A stretch of 64,000 bases of DNA from Oscillibacter valericigenes Sjm18-20 (GTDB taxonomy: Bacteria; Bacillota; Clostridia; Oscillospirales; Oscillospiraceae), in assembly GCA_000283575.1 (NCBI GenBank), contig AP012044.1, positions 2,666,001 through 2,730,000 of the forward strand, in the 5' to 3' direction. The notes beneath the pieces are model-generated. The model saw only the letters and a program-made list of their open reading frames with translations, did no database searches and was not told the DNA's origin. The position numbers were made by a program, and so were the translations under genes. Each line of letters starts with the position of its first letter. Within the stretch, counting starts at the first letter, position 1. Below are positions 63,276 through 64,000 of the stretch, in pieces.

Positions 63276-64000
63276 GCGCGGCGTAAATAATCCGGCGGCG
63301 GGAAAGCCCCCTGCACATCAGTTCAAGCCGGGCACCATCAAAAGGCTTCTCTCCTACATGTCCGGGTATAAACTCCAGCTGTTTTTCGTCGTCGTATGCA
63401 TTCTGTTGAGCGCAGCCGCCAGCGCGGCATCGTCGCTGTTTCTCAAAACGCTGATTGACGATTATATCGTGCCGCTGCTTGGACGGGCGCATCCTGCCTA
63501 CACTGAACTGTTCCGCACCATCCTGCTGATCGGCTCAATCTATCTGATCGGCGTCCTCTCCACCCTGTTTTATAACCGGGTGATGGTGACCGTTGGACAG
63601 GGCACGCTGAGAAAAATCCGGGACACGATGTTCCGTCACATGCAGTCCCTTCCGATACGGTATTTCGATACCCATACCCACGGCGACGTAATGAGCCACT
63701 ATACCAACGATACCGATACGCTCCGGCAAGCCATTTCACAGAGCCTTCCACAGATGTTTTCCTCTCTGGTCACCGTGATCGCGGCATTTGTTTCAATGCT
63801 GTATCTCAGTGTGAACCTGACGCTGTTTGTCGCCGTCTTCACGATGATTCTCCTGAAGGTAATCCGCACGCTGGTTGGGAGAAGCGGAATTTTCTTTGTC
63901 AAACAGCAAGCCTCTCTTGGCGACGTCAACGGCTACATTGAAGAGATGATCAATGGGCAGAAGGTCGTCAAAGTGTTTTGTCATGAGGAAAGCGCGGAAG
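63268..64000 (+). CDS. Heterodimeric ABC exporter, second subunit (partial)
   Basis: ATG 63268 follows GGGAGG and overlaps the previous gene. The 244 visible residues run from a soluble lead (MNKRGVNNPAAGKPPAHQFK) into a membrane domain: LQLFFVVVCILLSAAASAAS, RKIRDTMFRHMQSLPIRYFD, THTHGDVMSHYTNDTDTLRQ, and INGQKVVKVFCHEE. The frame is open at the window end; the ATPase domain lies beyond. Confidence 0.92.
   Translation, partial: MNKRGVNNPAAGKPPAHQFKPGTIKRLLSYMSGYKLQLFFVVVCILLSAAASAASSLFLKTLIDDYIVPLLGRAHPAYTELFRTILLIGSIYLIGVLSTLFYNRVMVTVGQGTLRKIRDTMFRHMQSLPIRYFDTHTHGDVMSHYTNDTDTLRQAISQSLPQMFSSLVTVIAAFVSMLYLSVNLTLFVAVFTMILLKVIRTLVGRSGIFFVKQQASLGDVNGYIEEMINGQKVVKVFCHEESAE

Overview
The window reads as chromosome from a GC-rich anaerobic gut Clostridium relative (Oscillospiraceae type, e.g. 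Oscillibacter or Intestinimonas-like). This is inferred from gene content and protein style: a BMP-type nucleoside ABC importer, a proof-reading-dead PolA, an electron-transferring acyl-CoA dehydrogenase operon with 4-hydroxybutyryl-CoA dehydratase, a one-piece pyruvate:ferredoxin oxidoreductase, strong AGGAGG ribosome sites and TTGACA/TATAAT promoters. No species call can be made without a database.

Layout. (1) 1-4660: end of a nucleoside/BMP lipoprotein gene, then its ATPase and two permeases, closed by a strong terminator. (2) 4676-17041: ordinary chromosomal genes: a lipase-like DUF2974 protein, an SSB-like OB-fold protein, MsrAB, a GGDEF protein, a FapA/DUF342 protein, an Rrf2 regulator, and the polA-rimI-GNAT-tsaD run. 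(3) 17042-44030: an accessory island. It opens with an AT-rich stretch holding an IS21 helper remnant and a nested cluster of tRNA-Thr(CGU) copies. One copy appears split, its two ends flanking a VbhA-Fic antitoxin-toxin pair. Next come a 1541-residue helicase-nuclease, a decayed mobilisable element (DUF6809, DUF6076, broken RepA-like ATPase, MobC, beheaded relaxase, large serine recombinase), an IS256 remnant, a PadR remnant, an S-layer-type surface protein broken by many frameshifts, an intact IS3-family element, a metallo-hydrolase, an ECF sigma/anti-sigma pair, and a shredded conjugation module (VirB6-, PrgI- and VirB4-like pieces) with a trmO gene split by an IS1182-family element. (4) 44030-56660: a minus-strand catabolic run: dicarboxylate/amino-acid symporter, aminotransferase, PFOR, crotonase, 4-hydroxybutyryl-CoA dehydratase, acyl-CoA dehydrogenase, EtfB and EtfA, with a divergent IclR regulator. 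(5) 56660-64000: LytTR-DUF3021-ABC exporter cluster, a MATE remnant, and a MarR-controlled heterodimeric ABC exporter that runs off the window.

How the genes work together. The region 4 genes fit fermentation of amino-acid-derived C4 acids: AbfD makes crotonyl-CoA, the acyl-CoA dehydrogenase with EtfAB reduces it to butyryl-CoA, probably with electron bifurcation to ferredoxin, and PFOR feeds the same ferredoxin/acetyl-CoA pool. The island shows repeated gain and decay of mobile DNA at a tRNA-Thr site. The best candidates for something new are the split tRNA with its Fic cassette, the adjacent giant helicase-nuclease, and the in-frame collapsed VirB4.
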